Assembly (NCBI RefSeq): GCF_027596085.1
Contig: NC_072457.1
Location: forward strand, 4,313,294 to 4,377,293
Length of the DNA: 64,000 nt
Origin: Anoplopoma fimbria
Taxonomy: Eukaryota; Chordata; Actinopteri; Perciformes; Anoplopomatidae
Direction: 5' to 3'
The notes under the pieces were generated by a model. It saw only the letters and a list, made by a program, of their open reading frames with translations, did no database searches and had not been told where the DNA came from. This document shows, piece by piece, positions 53,766 to 64,000 of this stretch. The position numbers and the translations under genes are program-made. How positions within the stretch are numbered: position 1 is the stretch's first letter; each line of letters begins with the position of its first letter.

Positions 53766-56700
53766 ATAAGTTTGACTTCTCAGAGAAAGCACAGCATTGT
53801 ATAATTTATTTAAAACCCTTTTTTTTAGACTTTCATATAAACAAACTCAAAAAGGCTTCAACACATCACCATTCATTACTCACAATACGCCCACACTGTC
53901 TTTGTAGTCCGGGCTGGAGGGTGGGGGGGACCGGGGCAAACAATGTGTGAATTCACAGTCGTACACTGAGTGGGGTTGTTAGGTGTGTGCGTCCGTGACG
54001 GGGTGACGGGGTGACGCACTCAGCAGCACGCTGGAACTGATGTTATGATCCTTTGTACCATGACGCTAGAATTATCATCAACGCGGGTGTTTGCCTCCGC
54101 CGAACAGTCATCTACGTCTGAACCTAAATGTCATCATGTTTTATTCTATTGCACTATTTGTGTGAAATTGTCATAATTAGCATATCAATCATTGTGAAGC
54201 CACAGTGACCTCTGACCGACAACTTCTGATCAGTTCATCCCTGAGCCTAAGTGGATGTTTCGAGCAAAACATTTGAAGACATTCCCTTCCAGGTGTTCCT
54301 CGATATCACGTTCACGAGAAAGGACCGTAAAGACACGACATACAACACGATAAACGTGTTGTTCACATGATGAAACAAGAGGAGGCGATTTAGAAGCACA
54401 AACTCTGATGTCAGCAAGAGGGCACAATGTCAGCATCAACCTACGAGCTCCACACGTGGCTGTTATGAAGAATTCTGCACTCACATGTTCATTTCCAAAA
54501 CAAAAAGATGCTTAGGTTTTCACACAAATGTCCGATGGAATAAAAGATGATGACATTTTGATCAGACGCAGATATGAACCGCAACATGACTGTTCAGCGG
54601 AGGCAAACGCCCACAAGGGTGATGATTCTAGCATTTATGCAAATGCAGGAGTTTACAGATGTTGGATCACGATTACCAAGAGTCACAGTGTGAAAGCAAC
54701 TGTATCTTCAGTTGATCTTTTGAGCTTTTGATTATGATATTTTGGAAACCCTCGGGATGATATTCCTGTGAAGTTGCTAGAAAACTGACCAATTACCATC
54801 AGCTTCTTCTGTAACGCTCTCAATCAAAGAACAGTTCCACACATCCAGATGTTTACAAGCTCTGTGGTACCTTAAAAGTTCACCAGTCAAATAATAGCAT
54901 CAGAAGACTGGAAGTAGATAATCCAACAATCAGTAGGACTAAAATTCTATTTTATTTACATTTATAAAGGGAGTTATAATGATTAAAAACACCCTACTAC
55001 GAGTCTGAAATCATCTTTTGAGCAGACACTTGAGATAACAAACAGAAGAGCCAAATGACAGGAAACAAAAGCAGCATTAAAAGGTTGATAACATCTGGAG
55101 ATATCTTAGAGGTTAGGATGTGGTGTGATGACGAGGCGGTGAAGATGATAATCATTATTCTGCGTTACCAAGTGCTGAGAAACAGAGGTGTTGTCTGCTT
55201 TAATGCTGGTTACTGCTGCTTCTGAGCCCCTTAAATAGAAGGTGACAACACACATCAGCCTGATTTAACTCATCTGCTATTTTGATTTTTATAAGTCAGT
55301 AACTGGAACATTACCTGGTTTATTTATGTTTTATGAAAGTTATCAGAATATCTTTTTTGACTGTTGGTTGGACAAAATTTGGAGACGTAAGTTGGGAAAT
55401 GTCGAGGCAAACAGCTTAATCAATATTTAGTCCCAAATGAGTGGAGCACTGTGAAAGAAAGATCTGCTGATGCTAGAATATAAACAGCTGGACTCGCCAA
55501 CTGGACATGCAATTACATTTTCTGTAACTTCCGGCAGTGCGATACATCTCTAACTTTTTTAACATATAATGACATTATATAAAGTATCCGTATATCTTTG
55601 TTACACAGGATCAAACTGAAGTTTATTTACAACTAGATGCTGATCAGCTGGACTTGTATTTAAGTCTCTGAAATGATTGATCACAGAGACGCTTCCCTCC
55701 TCCTCTGACCCGTTTCCTGGTGGGGAAACCCTGCAGCCCCGCTGGAAATCTGTTGCGTTTAGAGGGTGGATGACATTTATAGATCAACGTTATCATGAAA
55801 AGAGGGGCCTCACCCCTCCGGCACGACCGGAGCTTATTTTCAGAGGCCATGAATACGTCCAGTGAACTGCAGGAGGACAGAGATCCATTCACTGCCAGTA
55901 ACTGGACACCAGATAAAGAGGACGACTTCTAAAGTGACTTCACTCCTCCACAACAAGCGCTCTTTTGTGGGTCCCTTTCCTCTTGTGACGGAGCCCCCCA
56001 CCCACCCGCCTCCTTCATGTCTGACATCGGAGGTGAATCACACGCCGCGGCTCTAAGATGATTTTATCCTTCATCTGTGGCTCGAATCACATGATTTCTA
56101 ATCAACATCACAAAACCTAATGAATTCCAGGCGCTGATGACAAACTAGTTTTAGTTAGCATCAACATGGCAATTAGCAAAACATTGATCTCAATAATCGG
56201 TCACGGGTATATTGAGTCATTGAGCCCAATCCAATCCTTCGTTTGACCAACAATTGATCATTTATTTCTTTTGTTTAAAAAAAAAATCTAATAAAAAAAC
56301 ATTAAGGAGCTTTTTTTTCTCAATGCAATACAGAGCTTTGCAATAGTCAAGAATGTACATTGGACAGGTTTTGATTACTTGAAGTGTCATCCCAATTAAA
56401 TAAATATTAAAGAAAATCAACAAGTAAGAAATTAGAATCTAAGACATGAAAGAGAGCAGAAGGTCAAATATATAAGGATAAAATACAACATAAATAATAT
56501 ATATTTGTGGTAGAAAAATGTTACCAATGATGTAGAATGGGCTAAGGAACAACTTTCGTAAATTGTGAGATAGGGCATTTGGCCTTAGCCTGTATTTCAT
56601 TTTCATAAATGTCCTTTTTCTTACGTTTTATGTAATAATTATAATAATTATTTTGTTATTCATGCAATTATTGGTTTACATTTTCTTTGAATTGTCGTCA

Positions 56701-58308
56701 TACTATAGTTTTCTTCCTGTAAAACTTGATAAGAGTGCAATGCTATTAATATATACATATAGAATATTATACATTTATAGAATATATATTAATGCTAATT
56801 AGCATTGACAGAGGTGTGCACTCTGCTGACTGATTTCTTGCTCACTAACGTTTCCTCATTCGTTCAGAAAGGTCAATGCAACAGAGAAATGAACACACAT
56901 TCAGTTTTTTTCTTTTACCATCAACCGCTCTGCCGTCTGACGTCCACGTTCACTAATTCAAGTCTTTCCTGCAGAGCGCAGGTTTCAAAAACAGAGGCAG
57001 CTGAAGTTTGTGTCTGTGCCGACAGACGCGGAGTGGAGGTGAATCTAAACGTGTGAATTATTCATCGGGAGAGGCAACAAACAGGTAAACAACAACAACA
57101 ACAGGTGTCACTTACATCACCTGAGGCCTGTACCACACGGAGCTGGCTCGCTCTTAACTGGGGCACATCGCCATGGTAACCTAATCAGCGTTTGCTATCT
57201 TGCACTGCAGCAGTTCAACTTGAGATGACGAGATAAATAAAAACCAATCAGATGGCTAGAAAAACAAAGTCATCATTCCTATAGGATCCTGACAAAAGTA
57301 CTGACTTATAATAAAGTGACAGATGATAAAGAATAATATGTTATATAATGTTCCAGACTGTCCATTTGAGAGGAGATCTCAGAGCTACATTTTGTCACGA
57401 AAACTCTCGTGAGAAGTGACAAACACTAAGCCAATGCAGATTTTTGAACAGTTCCAAACCAATGCAGATTTGCATTTGATCTGCATAAAATCATCGGAAA
57501 AATCCATTTAGTGTGAACTAAGCATTAAATGAATTAATTCAAAAACGTTCCATGGACCCCCTGGCAGTGTTGACTTAATATCAGACAGAAATGTCTCTGT
57601 TGTTGTTATTATTACTCCTCCATTCCAGCGCACACATTCTTTTTAGATGTGAATCTGCTGTTTTGTGTGACGACGCCTGACGAATCCGACAACTCAAACT
57701 CGGCGGAGTGGGCGGAGTCAAAGCTCTTGACCCGGGTATTGGCAGAGCAACACAGGCCGCACGTTGACAATCACCGCTCTAAGTCAACTGACAGGAACAA
57801 CAAGTCTTACATTTGCATATTTCTTCAGTCGTTATACGAGTTCAGAGTCAAATGTACCGCTCAGAGTAAACGACAGTTCAGTCTGATTGCTGGGCTGTGT
57901 CGACACAGTACACTACGAGGCATTCAGTGGACTGAACTCAGTCTGATTCTGATCTTAACACAGCTAAATAAACTGTGCATGCTGGCCAGTCTCCCAGCAT
58001 GCACAGCAGAGGAGCCGTCCGTCTCCTTAACTGGCATAACTAAATGGAATGCAGCCATTAGTGATGTTATTAATTACAATCGTGTTTCACAAGTCCATTG
58101 TTTACTAGTTTACAGTGATCATTAAGGTGTTGACATCAATACGCAGATGATATTTTGGTTTATAAATCACACACTTTGTTAAATAACTCCAAAACCGACC
58201 GATTCCTCCGACCTGCCAAACACAGAGCAGCTCTCGTAAAGAGGGCAACAACAGCCGGTTGTGTTTTGACACACCAGCCCTGAAGAGGAAATACCTCCTG
58301 GTTGACAC

Positions 58309-58310
<2 letters not shown>

Positions 58311-58399
<89 letters not shown>
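58311..58399. repeat. (CA)n microsatellite
   Basis: About 44 perfect CA units, far from any exon. Confidence 0.97.
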
Positions 58400-58401
<2 letters not shown>

Positions 58402-58679
58402 AACTAACCCAGTTCTCCATGGCAACTGACAGAGATAAAGGCTGTGGTTGCTAGATGTTAGTAAGCAGCCTGGCAAACATATCAAACTGTCTCCGTAACA
58501 GGTGGAGGGTGGATGTGGGTTTGTTGGTTGGAGGGAGGTCATAGAGACAACACCATCAGTGTGCACTGATGATTCGATCAACAGCAGATTAAGGCAACAA
58601 TGTGGTCCCATTACAGCTCCATGTAAACAGTGTAAGTAGATTATTTAGTTAAAATCAAAATTAGGACACATTTAACCAG

Positions 58680-58905
58680 ATTAATATAGATGGGTAACTC
58701 ATCAATCTTTGAATTAAAAATGTAAAGCAGCGCTGGAGGATTAGCTTTAAGATCAATATTATAATAAGATCATTATAATCAAGTTTCAGATATTTCACAT
58801 TTAAATATCAGGTCAAATATTTCACATTTTAGGATACTGTACAAGAGCCAAACAAAGACTAAAAAGGACATTATCGTCTCTAAATAACTTATTAATACGC
58901 ATCTG
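58680..58905. repeat. local duplication, copy 1
   Basis: GGTAACTCATCAATCTTTGAATTAAA, then GCTGGAGGATTA, then GAGCCAAACAAAGACTAAA, then AAATAACTTATTAATA. The same ordered segments recur at 59750-59925. Confidence 0.7.
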
Positions 58906-59749
58906 GCTGGTAGTTCAATATTATAACTTCGCAACTTAGTAAAATCATATTGTGATAATAATAATTTTCTTTGTACAAATTAATGAACTGGTCTCACACA
59001 ACGCGTAACAGTAAAAACACAGTTCATTGCTTTTAACGTATGTTTTGTTTCTTTGATTTGTTTTGTTATTTTGCCATAGTGTGGTAGATTTATAATTTGG
59101 ATGATTGCCTTGTTATTGGGATTCCCTCAAAGAAACTGTTTAGCACAGGTGGAATATCACACAAATCTCGATGCATATGACATTGTGATTTTTTTTTTTT
59201 ACATCCTAAATAACGTGCACCTTATTTACGATGTTCCTCTGCTCCTTTTTCCCGGAGGTTTGATGTTTTATTCCATAAACGTTAACAGGGGTGGGTATGA
59301 AACACAGAAGGAAAACCAAGTACTAATATTGTGATACTGATTTCAACCATATCGCCCAAAACCTTCTCTTGACCCTCTGCTTTAATCCACAAAGACCACA
59401 CTTTCTCCAGGTTTTAGGTCAACATTAGCATGTGGATAAGGGACCTGACATGTGAATAGGCTTTTAAAAAAAATGAAGGGACAGTTGAACAAAAAGGGGC
59501 AAACTTGCAAGTTTAACATGGGGGAACAATAGCAGCGTCTGTGGGGACAGATGCTCCGATAGGACGGTGAATGCTAATCAGTTTGTGTGGCCGGAAAACA
59601 AAAAAGAGGCCAGCTGGGCTTCACAGAGCCGGACAGACCGGCCTGTAAAACACCACCGCTGCTGGATCCCTGCTCAGGAAGGAATACTACGGATATACTC
59701 TGGTATCAAAGTACACGTGCATGGAGTAATATTTAACCAGTTTAACAAT

Positions 59750-59925
59750 GCTGGGTTACTCATCAAGCTTTGAATTAAAGAACCAAATACATAAAGTGCA
59801 GCTGGAGGATTAAGTCAAAGATAAATATCATTATAACACAAGTTTATGATATTGTTAAAGGGCCAAACAAAGGCTAAAGGTTGTCGTCCATAAATTACTT
59901 AATAATATTATTTATAATCAACCTG
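59750..59925. repeat. local duplication, copy 2
   Basis: GGTTACTCATCAAGCTTTGAATTAAAG, then GCTGGAGGATTA, then GGGCCAAACAAAGGCTAAA, then AAATTACTTAATAATA. It is diverged from copy 1 about 1.07 kb to the left. Confidence 0.7.
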
Positions 59926-59937
59926 TTAAAAAAGCCA

Positions 59938-60680
59938 GTAGTCAATAGCACCAACACATATACACAATATATAAATATGATATAGTATAGGAGTATTTGA
60001 AGATTATATACTACATATATACATTAAGATTGAAGAACCTGGAGTATGTATACTAACTATATTGTAAAATCAGAAATCAGTACCACACGCATGTAAAATA
60101 AATATAGAAACATTATACAGTATAGGAGTATTTGAAGATAACATACTACATATATACATTAAGATTGTAAGATAAGATAAGATAAGATAAGATAATCCTT
60201 TATTAGTCCCGCAGCGGGGAAATTTGCAATCCTAATCCTGGAGTATGAATACTAACTATATTGTAAAATCATAAATCAGTACTACATATGTAAAATAAAT
60301 ATAGACAATATATTGTGGTGTCACTTAAAGAGACAAAGAAAAACATCAAGCAGTATTATGCTTATTACATTATAAGTCACAATTTGAATATTTAAGTTGG
60401 ATGTTGCAAGAATATATTACTAGTCAATAGCACCAACACATATACACAATATAGAAATATGATATAGTATAGGAGTATTTGAAGATTATATACTACATAT
60501 ATACATTAATATTGAAGAACCTGGAGTATGTATACTAACTATATTGTAAAATCAGAAATCAGTACTACATATGTAAAATAAATATAGACAATATATTGTG
60601 GTGTCACTTAAAGAGATAAAGAAAAACATAAGTCACAATATGAATATTTAAGTTGGATGTTGCAAGAATATATTATATTA
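59938..60680. repeat. tandem duplication of ~480 bp with internal partial copies
   Basis: GTCAATAGCACCAACACATATACAC starts at about 59940 and again at about 60423. GGAGTATTTGAAGAT, CTACATATATACATTAA and CTGGAGTATG recur three times, at about 59990, 60125-60240 and 60470. The middle copy is interrupted by a retroposon tail. Confidence 0.8.
60166..60232. mobile_element. LINE 3' tail (GATAA)n TTATTAGTCCCGCAGCGGGG
   Basis: A (GATAA)n run, then TCCTTTATTAGTCCCGCAGCGGGGAAATTTGC. It is the same terminus as at 15364-15390 and is inserted within the tandem duplication, so it is younger than the duplication. Confidence 0.65.
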
Positions 60681-60859
60681 TATTATTATATATATATTAT
60701 TTTTTTTTTTTACAAAAAATACCCAAATATTAAATTTTAAAATCTTAACTTAAACACCATGACATTAATATATAAAAAAAATAATAATAAATAAAAATAA
60801 AATAAATGTTTTCCATTCATGACTTTAGGTCACGTGTGTTTACATCAAAACAGCATGTG

Positions 60860-61110
60860 GCATTTTTTGTTAGTGACGTCAGAGGGAAACAACTTTTCAA
60901 ACGACAAACTTACCAAAAGTAGCCGTTGGTCCCAAAGCAGCTCTATGACCCGGATGTGCGCACGGCCGTTAGAGTGGACGGGCGGTTAACGGTCGTGTGA
61001 CGTCAGCCGGGAGTCGCTGAGAGCTCCCGCCAGCGTGGGACTCGTTACACTGAAGACAAAAGTCTCCAAGCGAAGGGGTAGACGTCTCCGGACTGACGTC
61101 ACCGGAAGTC
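60860..61110 (-). promoter_or_regulatory. peli1: peli1 promoter with three perfect CREs and a noncoding first exon
   Basis: GC-rich block. TGACGTCA palindromes lie at 60874-60881, 60998-61005 and 61094-61101. The last is fused to an ETS-type CCGGAAGT (61102-61109). A strong donor (TACTTTTG/GTAAGTTTG, exon edge 60914) implies an untranslated exon from about 61000-61060 to 60914. The exact TSS is not visible. Confidence 0.6.
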
Positions 61111-61138
61111 TACTGCTGTAGGGGCTTCCGGTTAGCAT

Positions 61139-61540
61139 TTCAAAGTAAAACACACGAGTAAATTCACTGCACGCATTTCAAAATAAAACGAGTAGATTTC
61201 AAAGTGAAACGAGTAGATTTCAAAGTGAAACGAGTACATTTCAAAATAAAACGAGTACATTTCAAAGTAAAACGTAAAAAATAAAACGAGTAAATTTCAA
61301 AGTAAAACGAGTAAATTCACTGCACGCATTTCAAAATAAAACGAGTACATTTCAAAATAAAACGAGTAAATTTCAAAGTAAAACGAGTACATTTCAAAGT
61401 AAAACATTTCAAAGTAAAACATTTTCAAAGTAAAACGAGTACATTTCAAAGTAAAACGAGTAAATTTCAAAGTAAAACGAGTAAATTTCAAAATAAAACG
61501 AGTAAATTTCAAAGTAAAACGAGTAAATTCACTAAGGTGA
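61139..61540. repeat. ~21-bp minisatellite (CGAGTAAATTTCAAAGTAAAA) upstream of peli1
   Basis: About 17 copies. Twelve contain TTCAAAGT and five contain TTCAAAAT. A larger block ending AAATTCACTGCACGCATTTC is repeated (about 61160 and 61315). The array starts about 30 bases beyond the promoter CRE/ETS block. Confidence 0.93.
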
Positions 61541-63406
61541 TTGATTTGTAGAGCAAGATTATGAATTAAATTAATTAAAACACGAAACAGTTGTTTGGAA
61601 CAAAGTGTTTATTAATATAGTTGCATTATTCTCACTTTTTTGTCCATTTTCTATGTTTATTTTATGTCTAACAATTTATATTTGCTCATTAGTACTGTTT
61701 GGTTCCTTTGACCTTTGTGTTTAATGCCTGACTGACACAGATACTGTTAGATACATTTAAAACCGTAAAGCTACATAAAAGAAAAAAAAAAGTACTCAAA
61801 ATGTCTGTTTCATCCCGCATTTAAAAGGAATTAGTAAATCCAAGTGGTTTTCTATATCCGAGATATATTCAAAAACTATATAGTATATACCTAAACATTT
61901 GTATGTACTGGTAAAGCTCACATTTCTACAAAGTAAACTGTTATAACATGTTTTTTGTCAAGAAGTATACTTGCACAATGACTTGATCCAAATAAGGGCA
62001 GTGGTGTTTTATTGTGAAAGGTAAATAAACAGCACTTCCTCTTTTTACTTCTCTATTTGTCTCTCTCTCTCACACACACACACACAAAAACACACACACA
62101 CAAACACAAAAACACACACACACACACACACACACAAACATGCATGATTTTAGTGGCTATTTGCAAAATATAAAAAAGGGTTTCTTCAAAAAATAGAATA
62201 TACATCACAAGGCCATTTCAGTCGCTTTGTACTCGGGCAAGAAGTCTAATGTCCAAGCCAAGGTTCATGTTGAGGTTGATTTCTCATCATCTCTCTAACC
62301 TTGGTAAAAAAAAACAAAAAAACATGTCTTCCTGATTTATCACCTGACATTGACACCTTTACCATTTCACCTAACAAGTGTTTGATCTCGTGCTTAGTGC
62401 CCCTAGTGTCCACAAACAAAGCACAAAAATAACAATTAATAATAATAAAATAATCACACAAGTGAAATAGTTCCTACATCAATCATAAAAAAATAAATAT
62501 TGCATTGCGTTAACTTGCAGGTAGTGCTTTGCCTGCCACATTGTTATAAACTAAACTTATGTTTCATTATGAATAACAAGGTTGTTTTTGTCAGGGATGT
62601 TAAACTGTACTGGGTGTTAAACACACTGAGCAGGATTAACCAGTCAGGGTGTGAAGATCAGCTTCTGGAAAATTTGTCACATCATTCATTCCTACATCTG
62701 ATATGACCTGATAGGTTGAAGTCTACAAAATTCTTCGTGGAGTTAATGTTTCCTTTTTCCGTCAATAACTCTAACAGGGTAAGCTTTCATTTCTATTTTC
62801 TTCTTCTTCTCACTCTTGTTCCAGAAATGACAGATCACGCTTTTACCACCTTTTTTCCCCCACAAAGTGTCATGTTGCTTCAGTCTAATGTCAGATATCC
62901 TGTATACATCTATTTAATGCGGATGTGAGAAGTGAAGTTGGCAGTGTGAAAAGGCCATCTAGTGTCAGAGTTGTGAAATCACCAAGAAAGTACACGTGGT
63001 TTTTCAAATAATTAAAAAAAATGAATAAAAAAGTTTAAACTATAGACAAAAACACCTTAATAATGTAACTAAACAACAGCCGTTAATCTTTTTCTGCTTT
63101 AAAAAATGTTTGAATTATTGAAAAATGAACTTTAAAATGAACATATGAATGACATGTGTATTTTTTTTTAGTCATATTTTATTGGACAGCCAGACTATAT
63201 TAAATTCGGCCTTTTTTATTACATAAATTATAATTTAGCATTGTACAGGTTTAAGAAAACCAGTTTAAACAGGTCACTATTATAAATATGTGAATAATAT
63301 CTACCTAATAAGTAAACCAGTCATTTTTAGAGGTTCAGGAGCCCAATATGAGGTCATAATATCATTAACTATCTTTATGGCCTTCAACAACTGTGTGCTT
63401 CCCCAG
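61541..63406. other. AT-rich flank upstream of peli1
   Basis: An imperfect (CA)n tract lies at about 62069-62138. I see no gene, RNA or mobile element that I can name. Confidence 0.4.
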
Positions 63407-63555
63407 CCTGAAGCTCCTCAGGGTGCATGCTGGCAGCAGGACAACTTGACTGAGTTTCAAATGACACATATTTCCGGAGGAGGTGCTAAAGTTCTGTCTC
63501 CAAATCCCGCCAGAGAGTCCTTCTCCACTCCAGAGAAACCTGCTCCGGCCCTCAG
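63407..63555 (+). CDS. possible orphan coding exon
   Basis: A 149-base open segment, richer in GC than its surroundings, is framed by CTTCCCCAG acceptor and CCTCAG/GTGAGC donor. It reads PEAPQGACWQQDNLTEFQ, then GGGAKVLSPNP and STPEKPAPALR. I do not recognise the protein. It could be a 5' exon of a gene continuing right of the window (in human, LGALSL and AFTPH lie beyond PELI1) or chance. Confidence 0.25.
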
Positions 63556-63730
63556 GTGAGCTCCTCCTGCTCTGTGTGTCTCACTGGTTGTTTAATGTGT
63601 TGACCTTCAGATGTTCTCCTACATGAGGCTCATCACTGGAGATCTACTCCACGTGTTTTTGGTTTCACTTTCAGAACAAAAGGCGGCATTACATGAGGAA
63701 GGCGCTCAATGCGTACTCCCATGTGCTTTA

Positions 63731-64000
63731 CAAGTTATTTGAAGTTCAAATAAATAATATATAAATTACTTTGAAGGGTTTTTATAAGTGAATATTATAT
63801 TTAATATCCAAACTCACCCTCCACATGGTGATACACTTGTCTGATCTGCTTTATATCTGCTTCCATATTGTATTGCATTACAAGTTATTTGAAGTTCAAA
63901 TAAACAATATGTAAACCACTTTGAAGGCTTTTATAAGTGAATATTATATAATATCCAAACTCACCCTCCACATGGTGATACACTTGTCTGATCTGCTTTA
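63731..64000. repeat. 150-bp direct tandem duplication at the window edge
   Basis: CAAGTTATTTGAAGTTCAAA starts at 63731 and again at 63881. The following ~120 bases (ending CTTGTCTGATCTGCTTTA) match closely. The second copy runs to the window end, so the array may continue. Confidence 0.9.

Larger units (their letters stand above)
53468..60913 (-). other. peli1: peli1 first intron
   Basis: From the donor of the presumed noncoding exon (60913) to the CTGCAG acceptor at 53468. It holds the SINE, a long (CA)n tract, two sets of local duplications and otherwise AT-rich sequence. I found no coding gene inside. Confidence 0.5.

Overview
The window looks like a ray-finned (teleost) fish chromosome segment. 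It has intron-rich vertebrate genes with GC-rich exons in AT-rich introns. It also holds many (CA)n microsatellites, Tc1-type terminal-inverted-repeat elements, LINE and SINE fragments, and a fish-style PRY-SPRY (B30.2) piece. Three genes are recognisable by protein identity, in the order ugp2 (+), vps54 (-), peli1 (-). This is the order and orientation I recall for UGP2-VPS54-PELI1 on human 2p15, so an old vertebrate linkage group is preserved.

Layout: 84-17250 holds the 3' two thirds of ugp2 (six coding exons, 361 residues, cytosolic UDP-glucose synthesis). The intron before its last exon is 12.5 kb long. It is filled by an ~8 kb A-rich tandem array (4703-12798), an insertion-like 773-base TRIM/B30.2 fragment between two 100-N gaps, a LINE with an open 736-codon reverse transcriptase frame (12899-15109), and further array and LINE debris. 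ugp2 and vps54 converge tail to tail, with about 3.6 kb between their stop codons.

vps54 occupies 20829 to about 43000 on the minus strand. I placed 22 coding exons at consensus splice sites. They sum to 2910 nt (969 codons plus stop), against 977 residues in human. Its product is a subunit of the GARP tether at the trans-Golgi. peli1 occupies 45136 to about 61050 on the minus strand. It has six coding exons summing to 1284 nt (427 codons plus stop) and a likely noncoding first exon under a CRE-rich promoter. Its product is an FHA/RING-like E3 ubiquitin ligase of innate immune signalling. The three genes do different jobs and are linked by ancestry, not by a shared pathway.

The points most worth a second look are these. 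Three vps54 splice acceptors are built directly out of microsatellites, and a (CA)n tract starts a few bases after a ugp2 donor. The main monomer variants in the ugp2 intron array differ by C-to-T at the monomer's only CpG. The TRIM contig inside the array may be misplaced by scaffolding. Three perfect cAMP-response elements sit at the peli1 promoter, next to a minisatellite that repeats a TCF/LEF-like core. An out-of-frame 78-codon ORF overlaps the vps54 start. No clearly new multi-gene system is visible.
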